The position numbers and the translations under genes are program-made. The notes beneath the pieces are model-generated. The model saw only the letters and a program-made list of their open reading frames with translations. It was not told the DNA's origin and did no database searches. Positions 60,069 through 64,000 of a stretch of DNA of 64,000 nucleotides are shown here, in pieces; the stretch's first letter is position 1, and each line of letters begins with the position of its first letter. This DNA comes from Siphonodentalium dalli (taxonomy: Eukaryota; Mollusca; Scaphopoda; Gadilida; Siphonodentaliidae), in the NCBI GenBank assembly GCA_032622095.1, contig CP136065.1, positions 247,379,474-247,443,473 of the forward strand, written 5' to 3'.

Positions 60069-60671
60069 ACAGTATGCCCTAAGTAATCGACTCCTTAACC
60101 CTTTACCCAACAGAAGGGCCCTGTGCCAATTCATTCTCTTATATATGCGAGTCGACCATAGGTCGCCTCGCATATATAAGAGAATGCGTTGGCTTAACAC
60201 ATTAAAAATTATAAAATTGTTAAAGAATGTAAGAAAAAATGGTAAAAAGTGTTAAAAAAAGATTTTGTTTAGGCCAATGCATTCTCTTATATATGCGAGG
60301 CGACCTATGGTCGACTCGCATATATAAGAGAATGCATTGGCACAGGGCATAACTATAACCATCACAATGTGGTCAATGAGCCGGTTCCAATGATATCCAT
60401 ATTTGTATGGTTTTATTGAGACAGACCCAAGATATTTTAGGCTGTTGAAGCTTTATTTGGCCGGTTTGTTGGGTAAAGGGTTAACCACAGAAGAATTTTT
60501 ATGGGTAACTTTTCAGGATTTAGTCGGAAATATGGCTTGTTGCCATTCATCGGAAAGCTCTCACTTAGAGCTTTCCAATGAATGGCAACAAGCCATATTT
60601 CCGACTAAACCCTGAAAAGTTACCCATAATTCTGCTGTGGTTAAGGAGTCGATTACTTAGGGCATTACTGT
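60069..60671. mobile_element. TA-flanked palindromic MITE (mariner-like) carrying a nested TTAA MITE
   Basis: TA-flanked ends CAGTATGCCCTAAGTAATCG and (inverse) CAGTAATGCCCTAAGTAATC. The two arms form a nearly complete palindrome around CTCTCACTTAGAG. The left arm is interrupted at CTCC|TTAA|CCACAG by the element at 60095-60484; the right arm has the intact CTGTGGTTAAGGAG. Confidence 0.85.
60095..60484 (+). mobile_element. TTAA MITE, ACCCAACA family, nested
   Basis: TTAA at both ends, TIR CCCTTTACCCAACA and inverse, two cassettes. The uninterrupted sister arm of the host element shows a single TTAA, so the TTAA is a true 4-bp target duplication. Confidence 0.9.
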
Positions 60672-60689
60672 ATTTCATGTGCTTCTTCA

Positions 60690-60823
60690 AACCTGTTTTG
60701 AAAAACAGGATAGGCTGGATGTGCCAACTTGGCATTGCACTTATTATTCTTGTAGTTGCTCTGGTCCTAGGAAGACAATTTTTGGAAGACTCCTCTCTGG
60801 CTGGTAAATGGAGAGACGTTTGA
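60690..60823 (+). CDS. possible exon encoding a membrane segment
   Basis: After gaaaaacag the frame reads IGWMCQLGIALIILVVALVL then GRQFLEDSSLAGKWRDV and a stop at 60823. One hydrophobic segment of about 18 residues with a short polar tail would suit a tail anchor or the last exon of a membrane protein. The phase it needs does not match exon 17, so it is not a simple alternative end of the main gene. No start codon is near apart from those in MITE sequence. Chance hydrophobic translation is possible. Confidence 0.3.
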
Positions 60824-61410
60824 TGAAGAAAAGAGATTATTTCTCACAAACTCAGGCCTTATGTTATTGCAAACATTTGTAACAACGTTTAACTAAATGC
60901 TGATTGTGAAAAGCTGAATTATATTATCATATCATTGGGATCTTAGATTTGTAGAAAACCTTGTTTTATAGTCATGTTATTTCATATTCTGTACTAACCC
61001 ACGTTCCATGACAGACCTTGTTCTACAGTCATGTTATTTCATATTCTGTACTAGCCCATGTTCCATGACAGACCTTGTGCTATAGTCATGTTATTTCATA
61101 TTCTAATTATACTAATTATAACTCATGTTCCATGACAGACCTTGTGCTATAGTCATTAATTCATATTCTGTTTTAACCTGTGTTATATGACAGAGATTTG
61201 GCTGTTGAAGTAAATGTCTTTCAGTGTTTACGATATTGTTGTAGGATTATTTTCAGTTATATCTTGTCATACATGTGCATTGGTAAAATGTGTATGCTTG
61301 ATACGCTCGTGAAACTGTTCTTGTAGCCTTTAATTTCTTTTGAAATTTCGATCATGAGGTAATTGTAATTGAGTGAAGAAGTTATTGCTGAGTGGTTTTA
61401 TATAATACTA
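60824..61410. other. 3' flank with a short tandem repeat
   Basis: CATGTTATTTCATATTCTGT and CCATGACAGACCTTG recur three to four times, about 55-60 bp apart, between 60955 and 61195. Nothing else is recognised. Confidence 0.55.
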
Positions 61411-62030
61411 GCTGGTGGACCCGACTTCGTCCGGGCTGTTTCCCCTCTGCTTTTCGGCGAATTGCGCGATTTGACCTTGAATTGACGATTTTGAAGGTCA
61501 AGGTCAGTTCGGGGTAACAATTTGACCCCATCCAAAACACTCCCCGGACAAAAGTACCCGACAAAAGTACCCATCGAAATCTGTCCGGTTTTACCATATT
61601 TGACCTTGAATTGACCATTTTGAAGGTCAAGGTCAGGTCGGGGTTACGATTCGACTCGTCCAAAACACTCCTCGGACAAAATTAACCCTAGGTATCAAAT
61701 TTCGTCGAAATCCCGTCAAAATTCGGGATTTGACCTTGAATTGACAGTTTTGAAGGTCAAGGTCAGGTCAGGGTAACGATTTGACCCGTCCAAAACACTT
61801 CCCGGACAAAAGTACCCCTAGGTATCAAATTTCATCGAAATCCGTCCGTTTTATCCGATTTGACCTTGAATTGACCTTTTTGAAGGTCAAGGTCACGATT
61901 TGACCAATCCAAAACACTCCCCAGACAAAATTTCGTCAAAATCCGTCTGGCAGTTTTCCCGGCCATAGCTAACACACAGACAAACATACAGACAAAAGTC
62001 CCAAAATATATATTAGAATTATAGATATAC
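61411..62030. repeat. dispersed repeat with four internal copies
   Basis: It opens CTGGTGGACCCGACTTCGTC and ends CCAAAATATATATTAG. Inside, TTTGACCTTGAATTGACNNT, TTTTGAAGGTCAAGGTCA and GTCCAAAACACTCCCCGGAC repeat four times. It is related by its ends to 39116-39838. Confidence 0.65.
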
Positions 62031-62153
62031 ATTAGCATAAAATGTCAATCTTTGTCACTTTCATACAACTATTCTTCTTGCCCATAATTTCAGTGTCCTT
62101 CATTAATTCAGGTCATCTTAAATTATTCTCTAACAATTAATTTCAATTTGTAG

Positions 62154-62414
62154 TTGACCCTTCCATGACTGGAGCTTCCTGAAATTTTATGAACCCCTGT
62201 GCCAATGCATTCTCTTATATATGTGAGTCTCCCATAGGGAGCCTTGCATATATAAGAGAATACATTGGCCTAACAATATTTACCATGACCTTGTAAGCCA
62301 GTGCATTCTCTTATATAAGAGAGGCTCCGTATGGAATACTCACATATATAATAGAATGCACTGGCACTGGATATGTAATGCTGCACCAGAGCAGCTCCTG
62401 TCATGAAAGATTAA
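62154..62414. mobile_element. TTAA MITE, GGAGCT family
   Basis: The left TTGACCCTTCCATGACTGG has one substitution in TTAA; the right end is CAGCTCCTGTCATGAAAGATTAA, quoted here as TCATGAAAGATTAA. Two cassettes are present, with the CTCCCATAGGGAG loop in the first. Confidence 0.75.
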
Positions 62415-62435
62415 TGAAAACATTTTTAATAATGT

Positions 62436-62685
62436 TTAACCCTTTGAGTGCCAGGGGCCGATATTATCGGCCCTAAACCTACACAATAAGTCTGTTAAAG
62501 AATATAACAAAATATATTAAAATTGTAAAAAATTGTAAAAAAAAAAATTAAAACAAAATTGTTAAGCCAATGCATTCTCTTATATATGCGAGGCGACCTA
62601 TGGTCGACTCGCATATATAAGAGAATGCATTGGCACAGGGTATATGGGTTAATACAAAAATCGGACCTGGCACTCAAAGGGTTAA
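62436..62685. mobile_element. TTAA MITE, GTGCCAGG family, with hairpin cassette
   Basis: TTAA both sides and TIR CCCTTTGAGTGCCAGG on both ends. The inner bases GGCCGAT and TCCGATT differ. One cassette at about 62565-62637. Same family as 8567-9008. Confidence 0.88.
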
Positions 62686-63280
62686 ATCTATTATTAGTGG
62701 TTGTATTGTATTACTATTTTGTTCAGGTCATAGATTCGTAGGAAACATTTCGCTAGAAACTAGAGTTAATTCATGTTCCGTCTTTTATTAGTGTTAAAAC
62801 TTAATGATGGTGTTATTGTTTAAGAGTTATATTGTATTGTTATACATATCTTATAAATGTTAAAACATAGTGATGGCCTTACTGTTTTTGGAGGTTGTTA
62901 TTCATATCTTTTTATATAATATGAATGACTGCTCGCTGTTAGATATTTGCTCATGAGAAAATTCTCAAGCAGTGTTCTGAGAGGCATCTGATACTTGACT
63001 ACATTTTACTATTAATACATGTGTGATGCACTATATCACCAAACATGAGCCTTTTCATTTAGTTCTTCCTTTCATGTCCTTTTTTGGACATCGTTGACCG
63101 AGGACAATTAAGGATAGTGTATCTCTTCTGGGCCACAATATTTCTGTGATTATTATGTATATGGCTTTAATTCTGTGATTATTATGGATATGGCTTTAAT
63201 TCAGCCCCCTTTGCTTATGCCAAATCCACTTATTCCGACAATTTCTAACAAATAGTTGTTAACTATTCTGTATGTCTATT
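62686..63280. other. 3' flank, nothing recognised
   Basis: AT-rich sequence with a short direct repeat (TTCTGTGATTATTATG) near 63143-63190. No gene seen. Confidence 0.45.
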
Positions 63281-64000
63281 CAATGTGATCCTACATGAAA
63301 AGCTAGCAATGAATGTGATCCAACATGAAAAGCTAGCAATGAATGTGATCCAACATGAAAAGCTAGCAATGAATGTGATCCAACATGAAAAGCTAGCAAT
63401 GAATGTGATCCAACATGAAAAGCTAGCAATGAATGTGATCCAACATGAAAAGCTAGCAATGAATGTGATCCTACGTGAAAAGCTAACAATGAATGTGATC
63501 CAACATGAAAAGCTAGCAATGAATGTGATCCTACGTGAAAAGCTAACAATGAATGTGATCCAACATGAAAAGCTAGCAATGAATGTGATCCTACGTGAAA
63601 AGCTAGCAATGAATGTGATCCAACATGAAAAGCTAGCAATGAATGTGATCCAACATGAAAAGCTAGCAATGAATGTGATCCAACATGAAAAGCTAGCAAT
63701 GAATGTGATCCAACATGAAAAGCTAGCAATGAATGTGATCCAACATGAAAAGCTAGCAATGAATGTGATCCAACATGAAAAGCTAGCAATGAATGTGATC
63801 CAACATGAAAAGCTAACAATGAATGTGATCCAACATGAAAAGCTAGCAATGAATGTGATCCAACATGAAAAGCTAACAATGAATGTGATCCAACATGAAA
63901 AGCTTGCAATGAATGTGATCCAACATGAAAAGCTAGCAATGAATGTGATCCAACATGAAAAGCTAGCAATGAATGTGATCCAACATGAAAAGCTAGCAAT
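63281..64000. repeat. 30-bp minisatellite running off the window
   Basis: Twenty-four units of GAATGTGATCCAACATGAAA+AGCTAGCAAT, nearly identical, with ACGTG and CTAACA variants. The period is a multiple of three, so the 239-residue minus-strand ORF is a product of the repeat and is not called a gene. Confidence 0.95.

Noticed and set aside
63280-63999. 239-residue minus-strand ORF with a ten-residue repeat
   Set aside because: A 30-bp array has a period divisible by three and no stop in this frame, so the ORF is automatic. No start context, splice sites or non-repeat sequence support a gene.

Overview
The window is animal DNA: AT-rich, with GT-AG introns, one long gene diluted by transposons and tandem repeats, and no operons or bacterial features. 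The repeat mix (TTAA-flanked MITEs, DIRS-like YR retrotransposons, a tRNA-derived SINE, non-LTR fragments, and elements starting TATACCCCC) suggests a marine invertebrate, most likely a mollusc or other lophotrochozoan. That placement is inference. No tRNA or rRNA gene, CRISPR array or virus was recognised.

One protein-coding gene dominates. From 9125 to 59504 on the + strand I assembled 18 coding exons by hand. Every junction is GT-AG, all phases agree, and the ORF closes at a TAG after 1204 codons. The predicted protein has an acidic/serine-rich N-terminus with a strongly basic NLS-like stretch, a helical TPR-like middle, a lysine-rich charged segment and a beta-strand-rich, propeller-like C-terminal third. 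I do not recognise the family. An AG at 9107-9108 implies an upstream 5'UTR exon.

Layout: 1-9.1 kb holds only decayed mobile elements (a LINE fragment, inverted copies of a TIR element, a perfect-TIR PIF/Harbinger-like element with a small zinc-ribbon ORF, a palindromic satellite). 9.1-59.5 kb is the gene. Its introns hold two DIRS-like elements of about 5 kb, each with inverted terminal repeats and an internal complementary region, plus many MITEs of at least five families and large minisatellites. 59.5-64 kb holds 3' flanking MITEs, a possible membrane-segment exon and a 30-bp array that runs off the window.

The most striking observation is that many tandem repeats in this gene are copies of its own exon-intron boundaries. 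Introns after exons 1, 5, 6, 7, 8, 11 and 13 begin with one or more copies of the preceding exon end plus its 5' splice site. Introns before exons 8, 16 and 17 end with copies of the 3' splice site plus the following exon start. The units include intron sequence, so they arose by DNA duplication, and they create rows of decoy splice sites. A second theme is a near-perfect 66-70 bp palindrome shared by TTAA-flanked MITEs with unrelated terminal repeats.
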